Assembly: GCA_003586115.2 (NCBI GenBank)
Contig: QVOM02000001.1
Span: 18,117,291 to 18,181,290 of the forward strand
Length of the DNA: 64,000 nucleotides
Direction: 5' to 3'
DNA from: Salvator merianae
Taxonomy: Eukaryota > Chordata > Lepidosauria > Squamata > Teiidae
Each line of letters starts with the position of its first letter. The stretch's first letter is position 1. Below, in pieces: positions 1 to 11,219 of this stretch. The translations under genes and the position numbers were made by a program. Below the pieces are notes generated by a model. It worked only from the letters and a program-made list of their open reading frames with translations, was not told where the DNA came from and searched no databases.

Positions 1-699
1 TTGTTTAGTTCTGGTACACTAAAGAAAGCCTTTAAGACTGAACCCATGCCTCTGCATTATCCTATTTCTATGCCACAAACCCTTGCAAGATCTTAAGCTC
101 CTTGCATGCCATCTTACAAATTAGAGCTAGTAACACTAAGGCAAAATACCAGTTCAGCACTGAGATGTTATATGCAAATATAAATATTTTTAACTCTTTG
201 AGAAAAATCGCAGGCATGATGCTTCCTTTTGCAAAGAGCACCCTTTGAACATGGAATTTGTGGATTGTGAATCAAGGCAAATTTGAAATGTTCTAAACTA
301 GAGTGGTAATGGTATTCAAGAAAGACATTAAGTGTTGGTTTACCTATAACCCAGTGATGACCCACGATTAGAATTAGTGGGCCACAAATAAATGAAATTC
401 TTCTACATGTATGCTAGACACAATAGAGGAATATACTAAATAATTCCGCAATAGCTTGCAAGAGCTGCTAGGTCTAACATCAATAAAGGATATTTTATTA
501 TCAATAGGCGATTGGAATATAGAAGCCAGAAAAGTTGAAGAACCTGGAATCATTAGCAAAAAAACCAGGAATGGGTATATAAAATGAAGCAGCAAATAGA
601 TCAACTGATTTCTGTGAAGAGTAGTATTTGTTTTCAACACCTGCTTCAAGCAATACCAGGTTACACATAGATACCATGGTATACACAGTAGTCAAATAG

Positions 700-1205
700 A
701 TTACATAGTAGCAAAATAGAAGATGGGGAAGTGCAATTGAAACAATCAGAACACTTTCAGGTACAGATCACTGAACAGATCATGAATTATTGGTCTTGAA
801 CAATGTATTAAACTCAGAAAACTAAAGAGACTAGATGTGCCAGAAACGGATGGTCAGAATGTATCAGTGTAAGGAAAGATTCAAGATACTTATTATGTAT
901 GAAAGATAACCTGAGGAGCAACTGGAGAAGATATTGTGAAAACTGGAAACACTTTATTGACCTTTTGCAAGAATTGGAAAGTGGACTTGGAAAGTGGACT
1001 TGTGTTTGCTGGACTGAAATAATGAAGGGGAAGGAAGATCAACGGTAGAAGAAAAGAACTGGGTGGTTTGGTGGGGGGAAGAATTATGAAATATAGAAGA
1101 AATTTCGGAAGAAGTAGGAAGTCGGTAGCTAAAAATGTTAGCCTATAAATCATGAACCATTTAGTGTCTTTTTATATATCTAAAATAAAATAAAGAAAAA
1201 AAATA
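700..1205 (+). mobile_element. Possible LINE 3' end with A-rich tail
   Basis: In one frame near 893-1010 the plus strand reads something like NWRRYCENWKHFIDLL, a Trp-rich C-terminus reminiscent of L1-type reverse-transcriptase ORFs. An untranslated stretch and an A-rich tail (AAATAAAATAAAGAAAAAAA) follow at about 1180-1205. The match is weak and from memory, and a repeat-library search would settle it. A 13-bp tandem duplication (GGAAAGTGGACTT twice) lies near 976-1001. Confidence 0.25.
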
Positions 1206-1577
1206 AAGAAGAGGAGGATGAAGAAGAGATCTTTAAAAAAGAAATCTGTACTTACCCATAATATAGGAGCTGTCCCTGCCAATTTGCAATGGTTCTGCTT
1301 TATCAAAAGACAGTAGACATGAAAATTCATGAACACTGAGTTTCAGCAGCCATTTCTCAGTCCCTTCTGACGTGAACTCCCCCACTGCCAAAAGCAGCTG
1401 CTTCCAGATCCATACTTGCCAAAGATCATTATTTTTACTCAGGAGTAATGCAAGAAAGTTGAGGGACTACTGAACACTGTAAGTATTTTTGGTTTTCTGC
1501 CTTAGAAGAACAGAACTGTCAAATCACTTTTCTTGTGTGCCAGTGTTTCTGTGCACATCACCACTGGCTTGTACATC

Positions 1578-1757
1578 TTGGCTGCATTCACATGTAGCAA
1601 AAAATGTTGCCCAAAGGCATCTTAGAAATGGTAGTGTGTGGCCCTCATGTTCTCATCCCATTTCTAATCCATCTTTTCTAGCTTGAAATGTTCATGGGGG
1701 AGCAGACTGGCCTGTGAACAATCCTACCTGCCAACCATCTCTAAATCACTTCAGAGG
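1578..1757 (+). repeat. Dispersed repeat family A, copy 1
   Basis: About 180 bp shared with 30468-30660 and 56213-56390. Common blocks are a GTTCACA-like start, TCTAATCCACCTTTTCTAG, ATGTTCATG and CAGACTGG, with TGTGAACNAT near the 3' side. The opposed GTTCACA and TGTGAAC motifs suggest a short-TIR non-autonomous DNA element. Confidence 0.7.
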
Positions 1758-4155
1758 TATTTGTTTTTTTAACTGCATGTGAACACAGCTGAAGATACAG
1801 TTAGTCACTAAGAGTGATATCAAATATGTTGAGAGTAGTTACACTGCTATCGATTAACAATCTGTTGAAAATGCTGCAAATCTTTTGTTTTAAATCTTCC
1901 TAAATACTCCCATGCCTCTGCCCTTTATAGAAGCCTCCATCAGTTGCCAGTCTGAGCCAGGGCTGTAACCTTCCTAGTTATTTGGCAGTTTGGCTGACAA
2001 GGTATGTACCTTCCAGGAACCTATGCTCTACAGCTGAGGGATTACTGCCTGCTCCACCAACGCCTACAGTCACCTCAAGGCTGTGAGCCTTTCAAGGCCT
2101 GGCCCTTGTTTGTGGAACAGTCTTCCTGGGAACCTATAAAGAGACACTGGAAGCCACAGAACTTTACAATTTGAGCACTAAAGCCTGGGTGGTGAAATTT
2201 AGCAGGCTGTGTGCACAGTACCTTTTGATGGAATAGTTATCAATTCAAGGTGGATGTTCAAGAAATATATTAGACAAAAGAAGATTAGATCTGAAGTTTT
2301 AGCTCCATGAATGGACAGGAGAGCTGGATTAGAACAGCGATTTTTCCATTCGTAACAAAAAACCGGGATAAGAAAAAACACTTGAGTTGTGGTCTGAAGC
2401 ATTTATTTCATTATAAGTAACCCTAAATTTGCCATTCACACTGACACAGGAATGGAAACGAAGGGAGATTCTCAGAATATACGCTCTTTACAGATAACAT
2501 TGTGATTGCCTGATAAAGGGAAATATGTCTGCCACTTTAGAGACTGCTTCCTGTTTGGCTTTCAAGATGCAATACAAAAAAAAAAAAAAAAGTTAAATTG
2601 TTAAACCTTTTAAAAATATCTGATTTCCCAGAGCATAGCTGTCGAAGACCTTTAAGGTAGAATTTAAAGGGCCATGCACAATTTTGTTTTGCTTTGCTTT
2701 GTGTCAGAGGGCTTTTCTCAAAAGTCATTCTCATGAATTGAGAACTTTTAGAAGTAGTTAAGTAATTTTTGAGCAGAGGCAACTGGAAGGGAAAATGGAG
2801 GCCTCAGCTTTTACCCATACGGCTGCTGGTTCTTAGCCCTGTGACTCTGTAGGAGTAATGGTGCTCATGGTACTTGCCTGGTGTTTCACACCTGCATAGC
2901 TTTGCATGACTGAAGACTACACCATTTCTGAAGGTAGCATATGTAAACAGTCACTGTGAAATTCTACAGAGAGTGATAATTCTTATTTACAGAAAAATCA
3001 GGTTCCCATGACTCCTGTTCACTTACTGCAGAACATATCTGATTTAAAGCAGCCAAGACCACTTAAATGGAAAAAAACTGTGATTGTTGGCAGTTTCTGA
3101 AATGCAGTGTGTCTCTTAACTTTTTAATAGCCAGTAACTGAGCCTGTAAGGAATGTGTCTGATCTAGTAAAATTCCACAGTTCTGCTGACGCTCCAAGTT
3201 ATTCTCACCACTCCCATATTCTAGCTGGGTGTTTGCATTTCATTGACTCCTGAAATGAAAAGGAGCAAGGGACATCTTAAGTTCTAGACATTTGCAATCT
3301 TTTGAAAATTTAATCTCACGGTATGTCTCTATAGTGGCCTAACAGAAAAGTAGTACTAGCAATGCTACTTTAGGAGAAGTTTAATGCACTGATTCTGACT
3401 TTAATTGTTGGACTGTGCATTTCATTGTTTTCCTTGGGGTAAGGAACTGTGAAGCACATTTGGGGGTATCCCAGAACAATGATCTGGTCTGCATACATAC
3501 TTCTGTATGAATGCAAATTATGAAATATACAATTTTCTAGTCCTTGCTGGGTTTAAGTCAGTATTTGCTTAGGGAGGTAGCTTGTGAGTGTTAAGCTGGA
3601 AAGAAGAGGATTCCCCCCGTAGCATACATGGTGGTAGGAAAGCAGCAAAACTTAAAAATGGTGTCTAATTACAATGCATTTCTGATTAAAGCAGCCATTC
3701 TCAAATTTTATGATACCATGACCAGCAAAAAGATCTCAGAAATCATGCAATATTTGCCAACCCGCTACGAATAAAGGTGTAGCACGGAGGTTTCAAACTG
3801 TGATGTTCCTGGATGAAAATTCCCAGCCTTCCCTACTGCCTTTAACCAGCTGTACAACAGAAAACAGCTTGCAAAGATCCAGGTCACATACTAAATAGCT
3901 CCTCACCCTTCCCTGACACCTTCACCTTCCACCTGGCTATACTTTCTAAATTGCTAGAAAACTCCTAAGCAAGATAAGATCTACAGTTTGAGAACCAGTA
4001 GATTAAAGAATGTCTTTTATCTTCTATTAATATTTCCTGAAAAAGTGTATCAATTTTTAGGCTTTTCCCCCCATACAATTGTCAGACAACATACAATTTA
4101 CATTATAGTTTTCCGTGAACCATGGTTAAAGTATGATTTTAGAACACAATTATGC

Positions 4156-4156
4156 C

Positions 4157-4215
<59 letters not shown>

Positions 4216-4250
4216 CTTTCTTTCTTTTCTCTCTCTCTCTCTCTCTCTTT
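4156..4250 (+). repeat. (CTTT)n / (CT)n microsatellite
   Basis: A nearly perfect tetranucleotide run of CTTT passes into (CT)n at about 4229-4247. It produces spurious poly-Ser/Phe/Leu frames on one strand and Lys/Glu/Arg frames on the other, which are not genes. Confidence 0.97.
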
Positions 4251-4964
4251 TTACCCATCCTACTTTCACAGCCAGTATGTAATTTAACATCCATTGATGA
4301 AAGTGTTTCAGAAAAGGCAGCTAAAACCCTCCCCTGCAAATGTTACTCTTTGATCTAACCATCGCAGTGTTTAGATACTTGCGATGGGGAGGAAAATCAA
4401 ATATATTGAATCCATTTACAAAATACAAATCCCTCCTGAAGATGTAAGCACGTAAAGGTTCCTTCACATGTTGACATGTTTGCTTTATAAGGCTTTACAT
4501 TCCAAAGTAAACAAACGGACCCATCCTCTGCACAAGTTTTTTCACCTTTATATTTGTTTCCATTAGCGTACATCTTACATTAAGCTCTTCTTGCAACTAA
4601 ACATTCTATCAACTCTTCTCTGATTACATGTGAATTCTCTATCAGCAGATTTGCTTCCTTTCCTGTACTTCTGTATTTTCACACCCTACTTCCAACATTG
4701 CATCATCTGTCTTGGGATGGATAACAACATGAGCTTAAGTGAGCATCTGAGTTTATGGGCAAAAAAGAGAACATACACATATTTAGCAATACAACATAAG
4801 AATTACACAAAAAGTAGCAGTGTTGCACTTTAAAAAACAAACACAGTCAAAACCTGATTCCTTAAGCGATTGTATACAGTCAGGATACAAATGCATCCCA
4901 TATTGTTTTGGTTAATTAACGAAACCAGTGGAAGCTGCTCAGTGGATCAAATTGGGGACTGTTT

Positions 4965-5360
4965 GGTCTTTTCCGCACTTATGGAAAAAGTTCCCAGCTG
5001 GAGTGATCCAGCTGCCCTGCAACAAAGCTATCTGCACTTCATCTGGCTGTTCCAGGAGAGTCCCAGCACTGCCCTGTGCTGCTCCAATGCTCACGTGAGC
5101 TTCGGAGTCTCCTGTGAGGGTTCTGACAGTCAGGATTTGGCCTCGGATCCCTGGGGGGACTCAATGATATCTTCTGCCATGGCATCTGCCCCTCTTTCTC
5201 CTCCTCCTCTGGCTGGCGGATATTCCCCTTCCATTCCTTTAGAGGAAACTCTTTTGCTCACCCTGGGGTTGAAAAACAGCAACATGGAGGGGAGGTTGAG
5301 CCTGACTGCCAAAATGAGATTTAAAGAGACTACGTATGCAGAGGGAGAGAATAGGAGGAA
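4965..5360 (+). repeat. Possible MITE-like element starting GGTCTTTTCCGCAC
   Basis: The motif GGTCTTTTCCGCACTT at 4965-4980 resembles the termini of elements at 34436, 38704 and 47941. It opens a more GC-rich stretch that holds a 164-codon open frame (4870-5364). I could not find the other terminus, so the limits are uncertain and the frame is not treated as a gene. Confidence 0.3.
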
Positions 5361-5639
5361 ATGAGTTCCCAATTATGCCCAGCACTCTCCCATCCACACC
5401 TCACGGGCTACAACTTGAATGCAGGGCAGAAATGAATCTTATGGCTGTGTCGCCCCTTTGCCCATATGTGTGCCTGCCTTCAACTTAGCCAGCAAAACCT
5501 ACTGCGACAGCATTGTTGGTGTTATGGTGGTAACTGTTGGATTGCCAAAAGAACTGGAGAAACAGCTGAATATTAGGCATTGAGGAAAGGTTATTCAACA
5601 GGGCAGTGTCCATCTTTGTTTCAGAAAGTGGTAGAGGGT

Positions 5640-5930
5640 CTTCTTGTCAGGGTTCAAGTTACTTGAACTCAGGCAAGAGGACCTCTCCTCCTATTCCATG
5701 ACTGATGAATATATTCAAGAGCCTTTGATGAAGGTCTTTGTCAAAAGCCTTCTGAAAGTGTAGACGGACAATGTCTGTTGGATCACCTTTACCCACAAGC
5801 TTACTGATACTCACAAAGAATTCTAGCAAGTTAGGAAGACACAATTTACCCGTGCAGAAGCCATGCTGATTTTCCTTCAGCAGTGCTTGCTCCTCTATGT
5901 GCCCACTAATACGTGGGCTAAGGTCATGCC
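5640..5930 (-). mobile_element. CR1-group LINE, reverse-transcriptase fragment
   Basis: The minus strand translates to a degraded CR1-type reverse-transcriptase segment. Readable blocks are CLPNLLEFF, DIVRLHFQKAFDK (the YLDFQKAFD block, altered) and HQRLLN followed by SHGIGG. CR1 is the main non-LTR retrotransposon family of sauropsids. This piece is short, lacks both ends and cannot be active. Confidence 0.85.
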
Positions 5931-6042
5931 TTTCATCCAGGATTAACCAATAAGCTCAAATATAATTCCAATGCTAATATATGGATTAAAGTCAAGCCTT
6001 TCATCCAGGATTAAGCAAGCAAGTTCAAATACGACTCCAATC
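5924..6042 (+). repeat. Imperfect direct duplication of about 50 bp
   Basis: The segment around GCCTTTCATCCAGGATTAA occurs at about 5925-5972 and again at about 5992-6042, each followed by a related AAGCTCAAATA/AAGTTCAAATA and CTCCAAT stretch. A short AT-rich spacer separates the units. It lies next to the CR1 fragment. Confidence 0.8.
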
Positions 6043-6893
6043 TAAAACAACAACACTAGTTTGTTTATTCTTAAGATGTTTTTGAGAATCAGTAAGTCTG
6101 GAGCAGAACTAACTCTACTGCATCAAGATGAAAACCAAGTGATAAGCATGTTTGAAAGAGGGGCTCTTTGGGAAGCTTAAAAAAACTCCCAAACTCTCAA
6201 TGCAGATCTTGGACATATCACAGGAGCGAAAATCTTCCTGGACTTTTATGGAGTCTCTGACCTTCACTCCACAGATCCTTCCTCTGAAATGATCTTGTAG
6301 TTTACACTAGCTTTCAGGTAATTGTTGCAAGTGCAACTAGCCCTTGAGACTTTGCAACAAAACACAGAGACAGACTTCCAGACCCAGGACTGAAGAGTAT
6401 GGAATCATACCAGCAGCTTCTAGAGGCAGGAAGAACCCACGTAGTGCTGCAGACCTACTCTTATGGAAAGCATGACTCTTTAACTAATTTGGCCTATAGC
6501 TCTTTGAAGCACATTCTGTTCTCATTCATTGAACTACCAGTCAGCTTGGAAAGGCTATTTTTAGCCAGAGCCAGTTAAGGTTTCCTTTATCAAGTAACTA
6601 TTTCACTAAAAGGATCATTTACAAGTTAACTACTACCCTGTACATATCTACCAGACGCTAGAAAACATCCTCCTCTCACACTGCTACTGGGAGTTAATGC
6701 AAATCTGCCAAACTCATGGCCTAGCCAAAGTAAGGTGGCACCTTCCAGTGAAACTGCCCTTTGATCAAGGTGCTGCAGATATCAAAGTCCTAGGCTCTCT
6801 GCAAGATGTGATATGCAACAATATCACAAAGCTGTGTGAAGATGGTGCCTATGTAATGATTACAAAACAACTTTGGAAAAGCAAGGCGAGGGA

Positions 6894-6944
6894 CATTGTT
6901 AGAAGAACATGGTTGTTTTCCATTGTTAGAACATGGTTGTTTTT
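6894..6944 (+). repeat. Tandem duplication of about 25 bp
   Basis: The unit CATTGTTAGAA...CATGGTTGTTTT occurs twice in a row. The first copy has three extra bases (GAA). It is a simple local duplication with no coding role. Confidence 0.8.
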
Positions 6945-7861
6945 AGATGCTCAGCATTAATTTTTAAAGCAGGTGTTTGCAGCCCTGTGAGAATGCTATT
7001 GATTATTAAGAATATCAGACCAAAACGCAGGTTAACAGGGGATGTAATTTAAGTTTCTAAACATTTTTTCACTACAAATCAAAGCTGTGGGAAGTTGAAT
7101 TTAATTTATGTAATATTACTGACTGGACTACAGATCCTAGAAAACACAGCAAATGCAAAGGCTGCTGGAGTTCTTGCCCTCTTTCTGTCACAGATCTAAA
7201 AAGGCACAAAGAGGATAAAAGCAACTTTTGTTAGAGAAAGTTGTTTTATTTTGTACATTGCTGTGTTACGGAAGCCTTTTTGTGTTTAAAGCGTTTGGAA
7301 AAGTTTGTGAGGTGGCTGTTAGGACTACAGGGGGTAAGAATGAGAACTGCAGTCCAAAGACAGGAGTCTTCCAAACTCTGCTTTAATATGCTTTTAGTTC
7401 TCAGCATGTTATCACACTTTTTATGCCCCATACTTTTTAATAGAAACAAAAAATCCAGTGCTTGAAAATTCTGGTTCTCAGTAAATTGATCAGCGTAGCT
7501 TTTTTGTTTGATAATGCTACACTTGTTCTAATGTTAAGATGTTAAAATTAATGTTAAAAGGACATGAGCTGGGTGGGGACAAAAGGGAAAAAGGCAGGAT
7601 CTACCCTTGCAGAGAAAGGGTACCTAGCAGAAGAAGTGCTTCCTTCGTAGTGCTCTTCTCATAGTGGCAGTGTGTTGTTCACATACCTTCTGCCACTCCC
7701 AGCTGTGATGTTTCCAGCTGGGACCATTTCTTTGAACTAAGGAAATGGCTTGTGTTTGAAGAAATAGGGACAGCTCATTTGCAAAGAAGAATGTGGACTG
7801 AGGTAAGTCTGCACAAACAGTGACAGAGTTGTCTATGTTCTTCCTACCACTCTGCCTTTAA

Positions 7862-8105
7862 GAACATAAGAGGGTCTCTGGATCAGGCCACAGTGATCTA
7901 GTCCAGCATCCTATCTCACACAGTGGCCTACCAGTTGCTTCTGAGCATTCTCAAGCAGAAGACAAAGGCAAAACCTTCACCTGCTCCTGACTCCCTGCAC
8001 ATGGCCTTCAGAGGCATCTGCCTGTCTCTCCAACCTGGAGGCAGTGCCTAGGCATCCATTCTAGCAGCCGTTGATACACTTGATGTTCATGAACCTAATC
8101 TGTTC
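7862..8105 (+). repeat. Dispersed squamate repeat (GGATCAGGCC family), copy 1
   Basis: The sequence starts AGAACATAAG, then GGATCAGGCC, CTAGTCCAGCATCCT, TCACACAGTGGCC, and later GGAGGCAGTGCCTAGG. It is shared with 51677-51960 and 59719-59960. Similar dispersed repeats are familiar from turtles and squamates. I cannot assign a class without a library. Confidence 0.85.
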
Positions 8106-9643
8106 TTAAAGTTTTACAGCACTCTAACAAGTGCTTAGGATAGGATGCATGCTGGATGAGTGTAGATGGTACCAAAATATGCATTTCTCAAAATTTAAAA
8201 AATGAGTTAATAGCTAGTCACATGGAAACTATTTTCCTTCCATTTAGGCAAGAATCTTCCAGGGCAACTATTTATAACTGATTACTGTCCATCATTTTCC
8301 TACTGGGCAATCCCATTTGTTTGCACACACATTCAACAGCACTGTTAGTTTATTTCCCACTTTTTTGGAAAAAGCGGTAAAAGCAGAAGAGAATAGGCAC
8401 AGCATGGCAGCAATGTTTGGATACACAAACCAGCAACTACGTATGTGCCAGCTGGCTTTACTTCAAATTACCACTGCAAAACAAATGCTGGATTGCCGGT
8501 GTACCTTTTAAAGCTCTAAGAAAGGCTGTAGTCTTTGTTCTTCCACTTAATGTTACCCACTGAATTCATTACATTGGCTTATTGCAGTAAGCTGATTTCC
8601 TAGAAACAAGCTCTACCAATGTGCTGACATGGCAGAAAAGAGAAGGAATCTATGAAGTCTGCACATAAATTCTAGTAATTTTTCCCAGTCCAAAACTACA
8701 GGTAATAATTCCACCTGCTCGTAAAATGTTATCACGAAACCAGCTGTTTCAATGAATATTGCAGTATTGATCACATTTTCAAAGTTGGCTTTGTAGAATA
8801 AAGCTCAGCAGTTATTAACACATCACTCTTGATTTTAACATGTCTATGAAGCAATCTTTTTATCAGAGGGGTTGCCCCATGCATTTTCTCTTCTTCTGCA
8901 TTAGAGGCTGGTAATTTGATCAGTACCATGAGCCAATGTAATATGAAGTACAGATGGTTAGCTAATTATTAATTATTTTTTCAAAAATGGTGCAGACAAT
9001 TTGCTTAGTATGCACATAAATGTGTCAAGATGCTAATCAACAGTGTTGGCAAAGCTGCAGGCATTCCTGATTCATCTTCAAGAGGCAAGCTACATCTGTT
9101 CCATTTCCTGGGAAAAAAAATTCCTGGCAAGTGGGAACATGTGATAAGACCTAGGGCATATCCCAACACAATGTGTTTATGGCACTTTGACAGGAAATGT
9201 GGATTCTTTTCCTCTTGCTCCAGCCTCCCAATACCTATACAGCACCACGTGAAGGTGGTTTCATATTGCCTATCACCTGTTTTTTGGAGCTTACTTTGCA
9301 TCTATATCACATTTATCAAGAGAAACATGATCTACCTGCAGCATTGCCTATTTTCCACATCCACCTGGCGTGTCCCAGAAATTAGCAACGAAACCTGTCA
9401 ATCAAGTCTAATCCTCTCCTTTGCCTGCTTTCCACTTATTCTGCCCATCACATGAGAGCTCCAGTTAAGGCCCCTTTACCCACCCATCCAGCTGGGTGAA
9501 AAAACAAACAAAAAACTCAGAGTAACACAGAAGCAGCGAAGTTTCTCTTTTGATTCTTGCCCTAATTGGGTGAGGGGACAGGAGAAACTGGGGGCTTGAC
9601 AGGATTCCTCATCCCACCACTGAGGGGCAAAAAGAAAATGAAA

Positions 9644-9709
9644 AAGGAGGAGGAGAAAGAGGAGGAGGAGGAGGAGGAGGAGGAGGAGGAGGAAGTAGTA
9701 GTAGTAGAG
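9644..9709 (+). repeat. (GGA)n / (GTA)n microsatellite
   Basis: A purine-rich trinucleotide run (GAG)n is interrupted by AAA and ends in (TAG)n. It gives artefactual poly-Glu and poly-Leu/Pro frames. Confidence 0.97.
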
Positions 9710-10110
9710 AGAAAGCGTGAATGCACACACAGTCCAGAAAAGCAAGAACTGAAGGAAGGGAAAAAATATTTACCTTTCCTTCAGCATTCATCTAGAAGTT
9801 GCCCTGGTTGCTGACACTGTTACTGAGGTGGGCTTGCTTCTCCACTCATGTGGCAAAAAGGTCTATCACGTGTGCCACTGGTGCAGAGGGTACAAACGTT
9901 GATCCAATCGGGGTAGATTAAAACATGCACACTTTCATCTACCTGCACAGTTTCCACCTACATAAACTGTGAACTCCCACTGGAGAAGCCCATGAAAGGG
10001 AACTGTCCAGAGGTCTTTCCCTGAAGGACAATGGCTTTGCAACATACAAAGACTTCATCCTTAATTTCTGTCCAAACCAGCCTTCCAACCACACTGTACC
10101 CACTTGTCCA

Positions 10111-10162
10111 GAAAGGAAGGGAGGGAGGAAGGGAGGAAGGGCGGAAGGGAGGAAGGAAGGTT
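10111..10162 (+). repeat. (GGAA)/(GGGA)n polypurine tract
   Basis: An imperfect AAGG/GAGG tetranucleotide repeat of about 50 bp. Antisense frames through it are Pro/Ser/Leu-rich artefacts. Confidence 0.93.
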
Positions 10163-10470
10163 GGTTGAAGAGTAGAAAAAGCACAACAGGAGCTCTTCTT
10201 TGGTGAAAGTTTGACGAAAGACACAAAAAGCACTAGGAGTAGTAAGCTTCCTATTCTCATCCAGTAATGCAACCATCTTGCACATGCCCCTGAGTGCAGG
10301 TCCTATTGAACCCAATGGATTATACATCTGTAAACATATACAGGATGACACCAATCACCCTCATTAGTTACGAGTACTCTAAGCACTCATCCTTTTCAAA
10401 GGAAGAGAAATATTTTGTACTTTAACACTAATCGCTCTGAGACTTTTTTACTTTTCCTTCTAATTACAGC

Positions 10471-10562
10471 CTCTTATAATGCAATCCTAACTTCCTCTTC
10501 CTGGGAATAAGTGCCACTGAGCATAATGTGTAACTTATTTCTGAGTACACATGATTCAACAG
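10471..10562 (+). repeat. MITE-like element, TGCAATCCTAA family (partial)
   Basis: The stretch starts ATAATGCAATCCTAAC, then CTGGGAATAAGTGCCACTGA, then ACTTATTTCTGAGTA. I recognise this order from a common lizard palindromic repeat (CTGGGAGTAAG...TTACTTCTGAGTA). The copy is degraded and the terminal mirror sequence is missing. A related trace (TTACTTCTGAGTAG) lies near 18066-18081. Confidence 0.55.
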
Positions 10563-11219
10563 CACGCTTAGATATATTCTCAGAAAAAAAAGAAAAACAA
10601 AGAATTTCAGATTTGAAAAGCGTCCACAGATTGCCCAACCTTCACAGTGCAGAACTAGAAGTTATCTATTCACCAAAGACAGAAAAAAACAATTTTAGGT
10701 TAAACCAGAAAAATTCTTCCAGCTGAAAAAGAAAAGCTGGAAGAATTACATTTTTAACATAACTGTCGTTAAAAGAATTGCTTGGGACCAACGCTATAAA
10801 ACTGAATGTATTTAAGTTGGCCTGGCACATACCTACACTATACAAAGGAACAATTCAAACCATAATCATCTATAATGCTATAAAGCATGTTTGCACATAT
10901 TGTTTGGTTATCATTGTTTACCTGAAGCACAACAAGCTGTAATGTTAAACACCATGAATTCCACGATTATCACTGGAAGGAAGCTATTGAATCTCTTTAT
11001 TCAAATCCAAACAGAGTTATGCTTTCATATAAGCACAGCCTTGCTGCACTCATCAGGAGAGCTTTTAACTAAAGCAAAAGGGGAAGGGCCAGAGAAAAAT
11101 GTACAACTAACAATAAGCCCAGAAGAAAATATACAACTAATGAATACAGATGATGGTTGGGATCATACTACCTGAAGCAGAAGGAAAGAACAGAGACAAA
11201 GACAATGAAATCGGAAGGA

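Noticed and set aside
4139..4358. Ser/Phe/Leu-rich and Lys/Glu/Arg-rich open frames
   Set aside because: Both are translations of the CTTT/CT microsatellite.
4870..5364. 164-codon plus-strand frame
   Set aside because: It overlaps a possible MITE and has no recognised motif. Its Ser/Pro/Leu-rich composition follows the local base content.
5649..5664. Palindrome TTCAAGTTACTTGAA as a possible hormone response element
   Set aside because: It borders the CR1 fragment and its half-sites do not fit a DR3 or a clear nuclear-receptor arrangement.
9476..9814. Poly-Leu and poly-Glu frames
   Set aside because: Translations of the GGA microsatellite.
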